From Ascarosepion bandense (Eukaryota > Mollusca > Cephalopoda > Sepiida > Sepiidae), in assembly GCA_037127315.1 (NCBI GenBank), contig JBBBDQ010001154.1, positions 307,501 to 371,500 of the forward strand: DNA of 64,000 nt, read 5' to 3'. The stretch's first letter is position 1, and the number at the start of each line of letters is the position of its first letter. The position numbers and the translations under genes were made by a program. The notes under the pieces are model-generated. The model saw only the letters and a program-made list of their open reading frames with translations, had not been told where the DNA came from and made no database searches. This document shows, piece after piece, positions 33,998 through 44,640 of the stretch.

Positions 33998-34345
33998 GGG
34001 TTTATGGCCTATCATGTTGAATTTACTGGTTCTCCCTCGATCACCGAAGTTAAGCAACATTGAGCCTGGTCAGTACTTAGATGGGTGACCGCTTGTGAAT
34101 ACCAGGTGCTGTAAGCATATAGTGACGGATGTGCATTGTGGTGCAGTGGATATCGGAAAGTGAAATCGATGAGCCAAGTTTGAATTCCAGTTGAATACCC
34201 TGCATTCACTTGAGCGCTGGTACCCTTGGGAAAGGTATTAATCCATCCCTTCCCTCAAGTTATTGGTTAAATAACAAGGGTAGGACTTGGAGACCCTGCT
34301 CTTAAAACAAATCCCAATGAATCTTGATACTCGAAAAGAAAAATG
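33998..34345 (+). repeat. Dual-head 5S-tRNA SINE
   Basis: 5S-like head 'gggtttatggcctatcatg', 'cgaagttaagcaacattgag', 'gatgggtgaccgcttg', then tRNA-like 'ttgtggtgcagtggatatcg', body and 'gatactcgaaaagaaaa'. The last ~150 bp of the tail found in the 40223-40711 copy is missing. Confidence 0.9.
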
Positions 34346-34654
34346 TAAAAATATAAATAGCCTTACCTAAAAATCATTGGTTATGACCTTAAATGATCCC
34401 ATAAGGATTGATAGGTCATTAAACTTTGAAACTAGCAAACAAACTAAATGAATCCTTTGAATAATATGCAATAATGCTCTCGGAATAATTCTCTCGAGTA
34501 ATTCACTTTGAAACAATCTCTTCAATGGCACACGGCACTGGAATGATGCATGACACAGAACACACTCAGACTTCTGTCCGAGTACTTTAAATACTAAATA
34601 CTTATGATCACGTGATCCCAGGAGCACAATTCATTCAACTGTTACATTTGTTTT

Positions 34655-35485
34655 TTGTTTTTTTTAATCATTTCACCCCAAGAAAGGCATTCCACTGCCA
34701 CTATAGCGCAGGGGGTTACATAGAGTGATTGGATATAGGAAATGTCAGAAGGAGTGTGATAGACGAGTAAGGAGGTACATAGGAAGAGTGTTTGAGAGAA
34801 TGGGTGCGAGTTAGTGTGTTAGGAGGTGTCTATTGACCTTACATTTAAACTCCTGGAGATTGTAGCTGTCAGGGAAGCAAGTATGTGGAAGGGAATTCCA
34901 CAGGCGGGAAGTGCGAGAAAAGAAGCTGTTGGAGTAGAAATTGCGGTTACATTTCATCAGTTTCACTGTAAAAGGGTGGGACCTAGTTGCTAATCTAGTA
35001 TCTTGTGCAAATTCGTACCTAGGGGGCATCAGTGATCTAAGTTCATTGGAGTAGAAGCCGTGAAAGTATTTATAGAAGAGGCACAGGGAAGCCACGTCAC
35101 GCCGGTGAGAGAGTGACTGCAGGCGGTCAGCCAGGTCGGTATCGATCACATTACAGATTCTCTGTTGTATTTTGTCAAGAACCCCAAGGAGAATAGCAGG
35201 GGCACCCAACCAAATGTGGCAGCAGTATTCAATACATGGGCAGATGGTAGATTTATATATGTGCAGGATAGATTCAGACGGAAAGTACTTCCGGGCTCTG
35301 CACAGAGAGCCGACTTTCATAGCAGCGGATTTAGCAATGGATTTGACGTAGTGATTCCACTTGAGAGTGTCAGGCCAAGCAGGCATAGTGTTTTACTCTC
35401 TGGGAGGCAAGCCTATTCCATGCTAATGGGAGGTATGTGCGGTTGTCTATGGTGGTTAATTGATAGCAGCTTTGTTTTGGAAGAA
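34655..35485 (-). mobile_element. LINE family J, C-terminal RT and 3' UTR
   Basis: A clean 191-codon minus-strand frame (35386-34811) with LKWNHYVKSIAKSAAMKVG, YKSTICPCIEYCCHIWLGAP, SHRRDVASLCLFYKYFHG and FYSNSFFSRTSRLWNSLPHT. The upstream bit (PPISMEQACLPES-like) is in 35480-35400. The 3' end has 'tcatttcaccccaagaaagg' with poly-T on plus (34653-34668). Best-preserved J copy here; the catalytic palm is not included. Confidence 0.9.
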
Positions 35486-35720
35486 TTGAAATTTTGGAGA
35501 TTTAGGGAGCATATCTTCATTCAAACATGTTTCATTGAATAATATAGACATATTACGTCTACTTATTTTCATACTGATCGTTCCCAGTTGGCTAATCAGT
35601 TTCTTGATGTTAAGATGAAATTCATCAAGGAAGGCACTGTAGCTTTTTTTTAACCCAACTACTTTTGACATTTTCTAAGATCATCTTCAGAGGAAAATTA
35701 CAATAACAAACATGCTATTG
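35486..35720 (-). repeat. Dispersed family X, copy 2
   Basis: Minus strand: CTGAAGA at 35690-35684, degraded stem, then a short frame MSKVVGLKKSYSAFL..ISILFNETCLNEDMLPKS whose ATG lies inside the hammerhead-like hairpin (35671). It collinearly matches the 30360-30640 copy. May be the 5' region of a Penelope-like element. Confidence 0.45.
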
Positions 35721-36004
35721 TGATAAAACCTGCGTTCCTTTGTCATCGTAATATTTTCAAAACGTGTGAACATACTCTGTTATAGTTATTTTAGAATTTT
35801 TAAATTTATCCACTGTAATTATGGAATTTTTTTTACAAAACAAGTGTTTCAATATAAGGGAGCTGACTGGGAATTGTTATCAATGTAAAATGGTATTGGT
35901 AAATAAGTGTTATATGCACTTTAATATGCTGTTATTGCAAAATTCTTAATAAATTTTGTTCAGTGTTGGTTGGTTGATTTTGATATATGTTTCATTGATT
36001 TTGA

Positions 36005-36434
36005 TATATGTTTCATTGAAAAATGACCAACAAGGAAGATTTTATTAATTTTTTAGTAAATTTTTTCAGTATTCTAATAGGTTTCCTTTTTGCTGTAAAT
36101 AAGGAATGTAAAAGTATTCTGCAATTACCTTTCTTTCTTTCCAAGCATTTTCAGCCATTTCTCTGGCCATTCTGAGAGTTTTGAAAAAATGCTTCTTTTT
36201 CAAAACAATGCAAAATAAATTACATTACAGTGAAAACATGAGGATAAAAAAACAACAGCAGACACATAACATCCTTAGGAATGGCCAGAGAATTGGTTGA
36301 AAGTTCTTAGAAAAAGTATTTCAGAACATTTTTATATTCCTTATCTCCCACAAAAAGAAAACATATTAGATTACTGGAAAAATTAAATAAAAATTAATAA
36401 AATCTTCCTTGAAGGTTGTTTTCAATGAAATATA
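36005..36434. mobile_element. Fold-back element, ~160-bp imperfect inverted arms
   Basis: Arms 36005-36172 and 36279-36434 share 'tttcattgaaaa', 'aaggaagattttattaat', 'aaggaat' and 'tctctggccattc' in inverted order. A 21-bp block (gattttgatatatgtttcatt) is repeated in tandem at 35976-36017 at its left edge. An (AT) tract follows at 36455-36493. Confidence 0.75.
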
Positions 36435-36452
36435 CTTAAAAGAAAGGCTTCT

Positions 36453-36497
<45 letters not shown>

Positions 36498-36711
36498 CAG
36501 TCACCTGTGAAACAAAATCATATGTTCAAATGTCACCACTTGAAAAACATTACAATTTACACCAGTTAAAATACAAGGATGCCTACTCAGACATGTGTTT
36601 CCACTAAATACAACATTTAAATTAACAAAAAATAGTGTTGATTAATCCATTAATTCCTTAGATATTATTTATCTCATTTATTAACCAATCCCTGACAACA
36701 TTTATAATTTT

Positions 36712-36875
36712 TTTTTTTTTTGAAAGCAAGGTGGTAACACCACTGATGTGCAGGGAGCTACGTAATAGTGAAAAGATTGGAAAAGAGAAAGCCGGAAACC
36801 GCATCCTAAACAGGGAACAAGGGATGAGCCTCTTAACCTGTTCAATAGACGTGGGTGGAGTGTGAACCGGGCGAT
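36712..36875 (-). mobile_element. LINE family J 3' UTR unit
   Basis: The reverse complement gives 'gttcacactccacccacgtc', 'gaggctcatcccttgttccc', 'atgcggtttccggctttctc' and the J 3' terminus with poly-A. It is a single copy of the unit that is tandemly repeated at 41057-41925. Confidence 0.8.
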
Positions 36876-37016
36876 AGATGTTTTTATTATGTATTTTTGT
36901 TTATTTATTACTTTTCAACCGTTTTGTTAATTCTTGTCTTCAGACATTCTCAACTGTAAGCAGCATTCAGTGCATATCTCAAACACAATAGTGATAATTC
37001 TCTTGAACGTTTAGAT

Positions 37017-37930
37017 CAGGGGTGTCAAACTCATTTGAGTTCAGAGGTCACATGAACTCAATTTTACATCGAGTGGGCTAGAGATGTACAGAAAAAGTCA
37101 AGAGGAATACAATTGTTTTTATTCAATCAAAATTGTTCCATTTTATAATGCAATACAATATTTTGAAACAAACCAAATTACTTTACACTGAATTCTTACA
37201 AAACATTCTAACATTCAGTAAGCTATGACTAGGCTAAGCTTTCATTTTGACTTTTTGACAATATTAACCATTTAGTATGTTTAGTATGGTCCAAAAACTT
37301 GACACTTTTTAGCTTTGACAAGTGCATCAATATTAGAGGAGATTTCCTGTGAAGCAGTTAGTTTCAGGATGTCATTTAAGTTTTTGTTGCTAGCCTTGGA
37401 TGGAACTTGTTTTTGTTGATACTCATTACCGAGAAAACTTGCTCGCATAGGTAAGTAGTTCTGAACATGCACAAAATTTTGGCAGCTAGGTTTCTCATTT
37501 TGGTAAAGTCAGGAAAAAGATACTTGTATATTTCGAGACACAAAAAGGTAAACTTTTCTTTCAAGTTTGAGTCGCACTGCAAATAAATTATCTCGAATTG
37601 CATATCAGTTGGCACATCTGAAGTTGTCACAGAAAATGGACGACAAAAGATTTTGAATTGAGTCACCAGTTCATCAAATACTTGAAAGTGCTGCTCAAAT
37701 TGTAACGCCTTCTTTGTATCAGCTTATGATTCATGAAAACTGCAAATAGCTTCTTTTCCTCTCTTCAGCCGTCTGAAATATATTCAGCACTATTGGTTGA
37801 TTGATGAAGTGATTTTCATAGCCCTGGGTCCATTCTGCCTTCACATTGTGATTAATTGATCGCAGACAGGCTGAGATTTCTTGTCAATATCCCACCTCGG
37901 TTCAATGTGAACAAAGTAAAGGTGTACAGT
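37017..37930 (-). pseudogene. hAT transposase pseudogene with one terminal repeat
   Basis: 37017 begins 'caggggtgtcaaactcattt', a typical hAT terminal repeat. The minus strand (37666-37281) encodes VPTDMQFEIIYLQCDSNLKE, then KMRNLAAKILCMFRTTYLCE, QVFSVMSINKNKFHPRLA and DILKLTASQEISSNIDALV: the C-terminal dimerisation region of a Charlie-like/GTF2IRD2-like hAT transposase. Upstream (37670-37930) is too broken to read. One frameshift lies near 37376-37472. Confidence 0.85.
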
Positions 37931-37939
37931 AATAATAAT

Positions 37940-39390
37940 AAAAAATTAAATAATTACTCAGAGAAGAATGAGGAATAATAAAAAAAAATTATGATTTATC
38001 TTGAGTGTATTATGCAATAACCTTGATAGTAGTGTACATGCAGGGCTGTTAATCTAAATTGTTTCCAAATCAGACGCGATACTTGGTTAAACAGGTATAG
38101 GTTGGCAGAAATACAGTTAACAAAGTTTGCTCAATTAATTTTTGGTCATTTCTTGGTCATTTCTGGATCAAGGCTGGTGTTACATCAGGTCATAGTCATG
38201 TGCAGTCAATCTCTGTCCATCCCCACCACTCGAATCTTGGATCTCTCTGTTCAATTCCTCTCTTTACTTTCACTTTTTATCGGTGTCGACCAAGAACTGG
38301 TGTGCAGGTAGGAGGTGGTCCCCCCTTTTTCAGCAACAGTTGCAGGCAATGCTCCTCCCACTGTTCCTTCCTCCTTTCTCAATGGGCTGTAGGCAGGTCC
38401 TCCCACCTTCTCTGTTATTACGCACGCAATATACAATAACTTGGCTTTCTCAGGCAAATCATTCAGAACCTGTAATTTGTTTTATTAAAACAAATTTATC
38501 AGTTAAATTACCTGATGGTTTTTGACCTCCAAACATCTGATTTTTTTTGTCAATTAACCTTTTTACCTCCCAGCTGACATTCCGAGTCTTTATGGCCTCT
38601 TTCTTTGGGCCAACTGTCAACACCTAAATTAGATTTGTTCCAGGTGAGACATCTGACTTGAAGCAAAGTTTCAATACCTGGGAATATTTTTATCCCCGTT
38701 AACTTTTTCTGAGACATGTATCAGTATACCTCTCTGTATATCTATGTAATAAAATTTACTACCAAATAATGTCACAAATTGTTGAAGCAAACAGGAAATT
38801 TTCTCTTTGTACTGACCCAAGTTCTCAGCATTTTCAGCATTGTAAAGATCTTCCAGACATGCAAAATGAGCAGGATTGTTGCTTGAGAACTGCATCTCCC
38901 ACAAAACAAGTTTAAACGTGAAGGCTTATATGTTGTTATAGTACTGTATGACAACGTGTTGCAACAAGACAAGCCTTAATTATCTTTTTATTATTTTTAA
39001 TTATGACCCATCTTATTGTTATACATTTCTGACCTGTGTCTGGCATGCATTCATGTACTTCATGAATTTCCATATATTTTATATCTTATTTCTTTGCATC
39101 AATCAAATCTTTTTCTTGTTCTTCTTCAGATGTGAGCAAAGCTGCATGTTCTTTATTCTCTCCCTCTGTTACTTGAGAGAATTCTCTCCCTTGATCGATG
39201 TGATCTCAATTTATACACGCTAGACTTTCACTTTCTGCATCTGGCTTCATATTCAACCAATTGCTATATTTTCCAATTGATTTTGATTGTGTTGTTATAA
39301 TCTGTTCTTTTTTCTACTCATCATTTCCAATCATTTTATATTCCACAACTTTTCCTCTACTTGGTTTTGTAGTATTGTCTTTCATTTTCT
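37940..39390. other. Unassigned; possible further retroelement remnants
   Basis: A 77-codon minus-strand frame at 38904-38671 (ACLEDLYNAENAENLGQYKE) is preceded and followed by broken frames. It lies downstream, in minus-strand sense, of the integrase remnant and might be part of the same element, but I cannot identify it. Confidence 0.3.
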
Positions 39391-39403
39391 TCCTGTTGCT
39401 ATT

Positions 39404-39916
39404 GGTCCTGGGCATGACGGTAAATTGCATCCGGCAGCAAGGCCGCTGATAGGGAGGTTGTGAGGAGCATGGAACTACCTCCTAATTGCTGTTGTTTCCA
39501 GATCCACCCTGACCTGGAGTGGTAGCATCTGTTAGGGTCCCAGCTATAGGCAAATAGTTAACCCCCAAACTGGGGTCAAAGCACTATGAAAGTATAAAAA
39601 CGCTTTTATAGAAATATATATACATAAAAATAGACTTTTATAGAAAAGTATACGTTTTTGAAGAAAAATTATTACCACAACACATTTTTGAAGGAAAAAA
39701 TTCTCAGCAAAACATTTTTGAATACAAAACTAGAAAACATTTTCAGTTTTCTAAAATTAAATATAATGAAAACAAAATTTTTCATTAAAATCTGACTAAA
39801 TTAACCTTCTCACTATAACCGAACATTAAAAAAAAAATCACCTTAAAACCCCACCTTTTTGGTATTAAATGACCCAGAGAGGTTGATATGCCATGAAGCA
39901 AAACTCACTCACTCAC
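39404..39916 (+). mobile_element. Retroposon with 13-bp TSD and (ACTC)n end, unknown head
   Basis: Flanked by 'tcctgttgctatt' at 39391-39403 and 39917-39929. The 3' end 'aaatgacccagagaggttga' and 'gatatgccatgaagcaaaac' matches the tail of the dual-head SINE at 40223-40711, but the 5' part ('gcatccggcagcaaggccgc') has no 5S or tRNA resemblance. Probably a 5'-truncated LINE, partner of that SINE's tail, or a third SINE type. Confidence 0.75.
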
Positions 39917-39929
39917 TCCTGTTGCTATT

Positions 39930-40200
39930 AAGACTTTTTTTATGGTTCTCCTTCAGCATCCTCCTCCAAGACATTATTCATCTCATTTGAAGAAATTGTA
40001 TTTTCTTTATTCCTTGGGCTTCCCAATTCTTTATTTACTTTTTTACCAATTGGCATGGATGCATCCTGTAAAATGCTCATCCATGTCTAATCAGTATGCA
40101 CTGACCTTTCTTACCCAATAATTTAGAAGTGCTATGCCATCCTTTAAAGTTTTTCACCAGTAATAGACACTGTCACCAGCCACGAATCCTACATCTGCAT
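39930..40200 (-). pseudogene. LTR-retrotransposon integrase, C-terminal remnant
   Basis: Heavily broken minus-strand frames continue the integrase of 40730-41040 beyond the inserted SINE (an YADVGFVAGDSVYYW-like segment, then Lys/Glu-rich linker). Separated from the next piece by the SINE and its TSD. Confidence 0.5.
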
Positions 40201-40222
40201 AACTCTTTACATTAGATCTCAG

Positions 40223-40711
40223 GCTTACGGCCATATCACATTGAATACACCGATTCTTGCTCGATCACCAAAGTTAAGCAACGTTGAGCCTGGTCAATAC
40301 TTAGATGGGTGACTGCTTGGGAATACCAGGTGCTGTAAGCATTTAGTGACAGATGTGCGTTGTGGCACAGTGGATATCAGCTTGGAAAGAGAAATCAGTG
40401 AGCCGAGTTCAAATTCCAGTTGAATACCCTGCATTCACTTAAACACTGGTACCCTTGGGAATGGTATTAATCTGTCCTTTCCCTCCAGTTATGGGTTAAA
40501 TAACAGAGTAGGACTTGGGGACCCTGCCCTTAAAAGCAAATCCCAATGAATTTTGATACTCGAAAAGAAAAAAGTATTACTAGACACAAAATTTATTTAA
40601 AAAAAACAATAAATTGTTGAAAGAAAAAGCAATAAATAAATAAAAAATTTAGTTGGCAATAAATGACCCGCCAAGGTGTTGATATGCCATAAAACAAAAC
40701 AACCAACCAAC
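40223..40711 (+). repeat. Full-length dual-head SINE with 12-bp TSD
   Basis: The clearest copy. 5S rRNA-like head 40223-40345 ('gcttacggccatatcacatt', 'aaagttaagcaacgttgagc', 'gatgggtgac', 'ataccaggtgctgtaagc'). tRNA-like head 40355-40440 ('gtgcgttgtggcacagtgga', 'gagttcaaattcc'). A body shared with SINE A. A LINE-like tail ending in caaccaaccaac. TSD attagatctcag at 40211-40222 and 40712-40723. It interrupts an older integrase pseudogene. Confidence 0.95.
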
Positions 40712-40729
40712 ATTAGATCTCAGTGCTCT

Positions 40730-41040
40730 CCTAATTTTTTCACTTGATTCAGCTTCCATGAAGTTTTATCTTGCTAACTTTAAATTTATTTAAACCCGAT
40801 CACTGGTTGTTGCAGATTCCAATGTAGGTAACTGATCAGTCAAAACTGATGGTGATTGAATCCAAATACAGGCTCATTTGGACTATCTCCAGAATGATTC
40901 TGAAGAGCATTTTTGGCACTAACAGCCCAAGCTAGAGCTATTTTTAGTTTATATTTCTCATCTTGTAATGTTTTTTCATTGCTTCAGATACTATCAGATT
41001 GTGGCATCCCACAAGACTATTGCTGAATATTCCACAGCTG
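40730..41040 (-). pseudogene. LTR-retrotransposon integrase, middle piece
   Basis: The minus strand reads, with breaks, NLIVSEAM..DEKYKLKIAL, then AWAVSAKNALQNHSGDSPNE and PVFGFN. This is the conserved stretch of retroelement integrase core after the catalytic Glu (LAWAVNAKNSLQ..SPNELVFG type). Continues the zinc-finger piece at 42000-42480 across an inserted LINE tail. Confidence 0.75.
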
Positions 41041-41046
41041 TAGTAC

Positions 41047-41992
41047 ATGTTTCATCGCCCGGTTCACACTCCATCCACATCTATTGAACAGGTGAAGAGG
41101 CTCATCCCCTGTTCCCTGTTTAGGATGTGGTTTCCGGCCTTCTCTTTTCCAATCTTTTCACTCTATTCTTTCCTTTGTTTTTTTTTTTCCTCAATTGGAG
41201 TAGATAAACTATTGCCCAGTTCACACTCCATCCACATCTATTGAACAGGTGAAGAGGCTCATCTCTTGTTCCCTGTTTAGGATGTGGTCTCCGGCTTTCA
41301 CTTTTCCAATGTTTTTACTCCTTTTTCTTTTTTTTTTTCAATTGGAGTAGATAGACTAAAATATCGCTCGGTTCACACTCCATCCACATCTATTGAACAG
41401 GTGAAGAGGCTCATCTCTTGTTCCCTGTTTAGGATGTGGTTTCTGCTTTCTCTTTTCCAATCTTTTCACTCCTTTTTCTTTTTTCAATTGGAGTAGATAG
41501 ACTAAACTATCACCCAGTTCACACTCCACCCACATCTATTGAACAGGTTAAGAGGCTCATCCCTTGTTCCCTGTTTAGGATGTGGTTTCCGGCCTTCTCT
41601 TTTCCAATCTTTTCACTCTATTCTTTCCTTTGTTTTTTTTTCCTCAATTGGAGTAGATAAACTATTGCCCAGTTCACACTCTACCCACATCTATTGAACA
41701 GATGAAGAGGCTCATCCCCTGTTCCCCATTTAGGATGTGGTCTCCGGCTTTCACTTTTCCAATGTTTTTACTCCTTTTTCTTTTTTTTTTCAATTGGAGT
41801 AGATAGACTAAAATATCGCCCGGTTCACACTCCACCCAGATCTATTGAACAGGTGAAGAGGCTCATTCCTTGTTCCCTGTTTAGGATGTGGTTTCCGGCT
41901 TTCTCTTTTCCAATCTTTTTACTCTTAAGTAGCCCCCTGCACATCAGTGGTGTTACTTCCTTGCTCAGGGTGATATGATTGAAAAAAAAAAA
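41047..41992 (+). repeat. LINE J 3' UTR tandem array (six ~150-bp units) and 3' terminus
   Basis: The word 'gttcacact' starts units at 41062, 41219, 41371, 41517, 41672 and 41823. Units fall into three types by their middle ('ttctcttttccaatcttttc' + ctattc, 'ttcacttttccaatgttttt', and a shorter form), ordered A-B-C-A-B-C, a higher-order period of about 453 bp. The last unit runs into the normal J 3' end ('agccccctgcacatcagtgg', poly-A 41980-41991). Inserted into an integrase pseudogene. Confidence 0.92.
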
Positions 41993-41999
41993 AGAAATT

Positions 42000-42480
42000 C
42001 AGTTTTGCAATCATCTTCCAGTCACCTTCATTATTAAACTCTCCCCTGTTGTCACTCAAAAACTGGGAGCTCTAAAATATGCTATCCACATTAAAAATAC
42101 TTTCTTCTCTCTTTTTAGTTTCAATCAGCTTGGCAACGGAGTACCTAGTGAATGTGTCAATTAGGTACGGAATCTAGTATTGGTTATGTCTATGTTCCTT
42201 TAAATACAGATAAAATGTCATTAAACCTGTTTTCAAGAGCCAGTCCTACCACTGGTAAAAGAAGGGGTCTTCTAAACCTCAGGCAAACTGAACAAGAATC
42301 ACAAATCTCCTTGATAAGATCTAGAAACTCTTCATCATGAATAGCCTTACTTCTTTTCACCTATGATATCAATTTCTTTTTTAATGTATGAGCAAATTGC
42401 TTATGTAATTTTTTAGCCTTTCTTCTTTTTTCTACTCTAGAGTATTTTTCTAAAGCCTCACAATGGTACAATGTTTGGTG
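42000..42480 (-). pseudogene. LTR-retrotransposon integrase, zinc-binding domain and start of core
   Basis: Minus strand: LHKQFAHTLKKEIDIIG (HH part), EEFLDLIKEICDSCSVCLRF (CxxC part), RPLLLPVVGLALENRFND, then after frame loss FLSDNRGEF (D,N,GEF core motif). Together an HHCC zinc finger and the front of a DDE integrase core of an LTR retroelement. Frameshifts and stops make it inactive. Superfamily (copia-like or other) not settled from this piece. Confidence 0.75.
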
Positions 42481-42504
42481 CCTTTTCAACCTCCAAAAGT
42501 ATAT

Positions 42505-42558
42505 CTAAACTTATTTATAAATGGAACTTTGTCTATGTGTGTGTATGTGTGTGTGTGT

Positions 42559-42590
<32 letters not shown>

Positions 42591-42705
42591 CCGTTGCCTA
42601 TAGACTCCGAAACGGCTGAACCGATTTTCTTGAAAATTTACACAGTTCTGCTATAAGCGTCTGCGAGTGTTCTTAGCTAGGTTTTGTGTCAAGGTATATA
42701 TCTGT
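42505..42705 (+). mobile_element. Helitron-like element, 5' half only
   Basis: 'atctaaacttatttataaat' start, (GT)n tract 42536-42589, 'agactccgaaacggctgaac', 'ttgaaaatttacacag', 'ttagctaggttttgtgtcaa'. Breaks off where other copies continue with 'ggtacccccgataaatatc'. Confidence 0.65.
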
Positions 42706-42709
42706 CCTA

Positions 42710-43380
42710 CCACACCTGCCATTTTCACCTGACTCAGTACCAATCAGTTATGAACTTTCATGTTTGCTGCAAAATGCTTTGACAGGGAAAAGTTTCTCTA
42801 ATAAAAATTGGATTCAAGAGTTCATCAAAAACTTCTCCACATGAAAACTTGTAAAAATTTTACTGAAAAGGTATAGATGAACAGCCTTATAAGTGAAAAG
42901 TCACTGTAAATAATTGAATAAAATGTAATTGTACTTTACTTTTTTAATATAAAAGTTGATAAACAAAAACAGAAATTATTTTTGATTGAACCTAATAAAG
43001 CAGACAATTAGCAGGAAAGGGTGTATCAACAGAATTTTCACTATTTTTACTCTTTTAAATGAAAAAAAAATTATATATTTTGTTATGAAATTTCACCACA
43101 CAAATCTGATGCTAGATTTTTTGCAAGAAATCTATCTCATTAGATTTTACTTTTATTTAACCTATAATAAATCATCAAACTATGTTCTAAGTAGGAAGTA
43201 GGCTGACTAAAGTTTTTTAATTTGCATTTATAATTGTCCTCAGAAATATATAAATGGATAGATTTTGTTTGGAAACTGTTTTGATAAAGTCACCTTGCTG
43301 AATTTTTCATAATCTTTATGCTTTTTAAATAATAAAAAAAAATAACAATATCAAGCAGTATGAAACTTAATTAGGGAAGT
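42710..43380. other. Unassigned AT-rich stretch
   Basis: Possibly more of the broken LTR element at its left edge, but no motif is readable. Confidence 0.35.
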
Positions 43381-43384
43381 GTGG

Positions 43385-43698
43385 GTGGTTTAATGTGTGA
43401 GGGTGGTGCAGTGGATATCAGCTCAGAATGTGAAATCAAAGAGCCAAATTCAAATTTCAGTTCAATTTGTTGCATTCACTTACATGCAAATACCCAGGGG
43501 AAAGGTATTAATCTGTCACTTCCCTCCATCTATGGGTTAAATAACAGGACAGTTTGGTTTCTATAACTTTGGTTGACAACCAGTCTACTGCAGAAAGTAA
43601 TGGCAACCTACTGTGGGTAAATATTCTGCCCAGTTAGTCATGTCTTTTTTGAGAGATGATTGCCCACGGGTGTATTGTGTACGGTACTTAACTGACTG
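43385..43698 (+). repeat. SINE A
   Basis: 'ggtggtgcagtggatatcag', 'caaatttcag', 'ggtattaatctgtcacttcc', 'caaccagtctactgcag', 3' 'gtacttaactgactggg'. Divergent. Confidence 0.8.
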
Positions 43699-43699
43699 G

Positions 43700-43985
43700 G
43701 TAGTGTAATAGTTATTGGTGCAGAAAGTGAAATTGGTATGCTAAGTTCAAATTCCTTTTCAGTTGAGAAAGGAATGGCTCCATCTCTTCTTCTCTAGATA
43801 TGGGTTAAACTGTAAGGTAGACTAATCTATCTAGCCTTGGATAGCAGTCAGTCTTAAATCAGAACCCATCTGAATTCAGAAAAGGTTGAGAAGGCAACAG
43901 GAAACCACTTATTATTCCCACCCCATAAAGAAATGGGTTTCTGGTGAAGTGCCATGATTGCCTGCATTGTGGATAAATCAATTAA
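43700..43985 (+). repeat. Divergent SINE A-related copy, head to tail with the previous one
   Basis: 'tagtgtaatagttattggtg' head, 'aagttcaaattcc' B box, 'atatgggttaaactg', 'ggcaacaggaaaccactt' and 'gccatgattgcctgc'. The 3' half differs strongly, suggesting a separate subfamily. Confidence 0.6.
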
Positions 43986-44167
43986 AAACAATATTGTATA
44001 ATTAAGACAATTACTCTATCTTAATCAATGTCAGTTCTGGTATGAAAATCATTTCACAAGGTCATTCTATTCAATGGCAACAATTTTTTAGGACTATAAA
44101 ATAATCGTTATTGAAAGTCTCGTTATAAATGCCGAAAAATAAAAAATGAATGAGAAAAAAAATCACG

Positions 44168-44307
44168 CAAACAAATTTTGGAATGCTAGACTTTTCAAAG
44201 AAAATCTAAATTTTTATTTTTAAAATTCTCATTGTGAAAATTTTCAAAATGAAAGCAACAAGAAAAACTTAGATTTTTTAAAAGTCTGGCATTCCAAAAT
44301 TTGTTTG
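44168..44307. repeat. Small hairpin element, ~45-bp inverted arms
   Basis: Arms 44168-44212 and 44263-44307 share 'caaacaaattttggaatgc' and 'agactttt' in inverse order with a few mismatches; loop about 50 bp. MITE-like. Confidence 0.8.
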
Positions 44308-44309
44308 AG

Positions 44310-44640
44310 TAACCTCTTTTTTTTAATCATTTCACCACAAACAATGGAATAAAGTCACTAAGACACAAAGGGTTATTGAGTATAAGAGAATATGAGCAAA
44401 AGAAAACATTAAGGTGCAAGAACAATAAACGAAATAGGAGTTAAGAAAACCAAACATAACAATCAGCATTGTATTTAAATTTTTTTTTTTTAAATAGATA
44501 GCTGGAAAGCAAGGAGCTGGAAAAGAGTTCCACAAGCAAGAATTGTGCTGGAAGAAACAGCATAGACATGAAGAGAATAGTTGTCATAATCATAGACATA
44601 TGTCTGGTAAAGAGAAGATTAAAAAACAAATAATATATTT
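44310..44640 (-). mobile_element. LINE family J 3' end
   Basis: Plus strand starts with poly-T and 'aatcatttcaccacaaacaa'. The minus strand has a decayed SRLWNSFPAPCFPAIYL-like C-terminus (44535-44450). Confidence 0.7.

Noticed and set aside
34367..34627. 86-codon minus-strand frame beside a 'ttacct' donor-like site
   Set aside because: No domain, no acceptor of quality, and it directly follows a SINE; insufficient to call an exon.
40223..40345. Possible functional 5S rRNA gene
   Set aside because: Similarity is clear but diverged, and it is fused to a tRNA-like head and a retroposon tail with TSD; other copies show the same fusion. It is a SINE head.
41047..41925. Repeated frames suggesting a tandem-repeat protein
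   Set aside because: Frames such as 41047-41244 follow the 150-bp tandem unit of a LINE 3' UTR, with poly-T runs and stops between.
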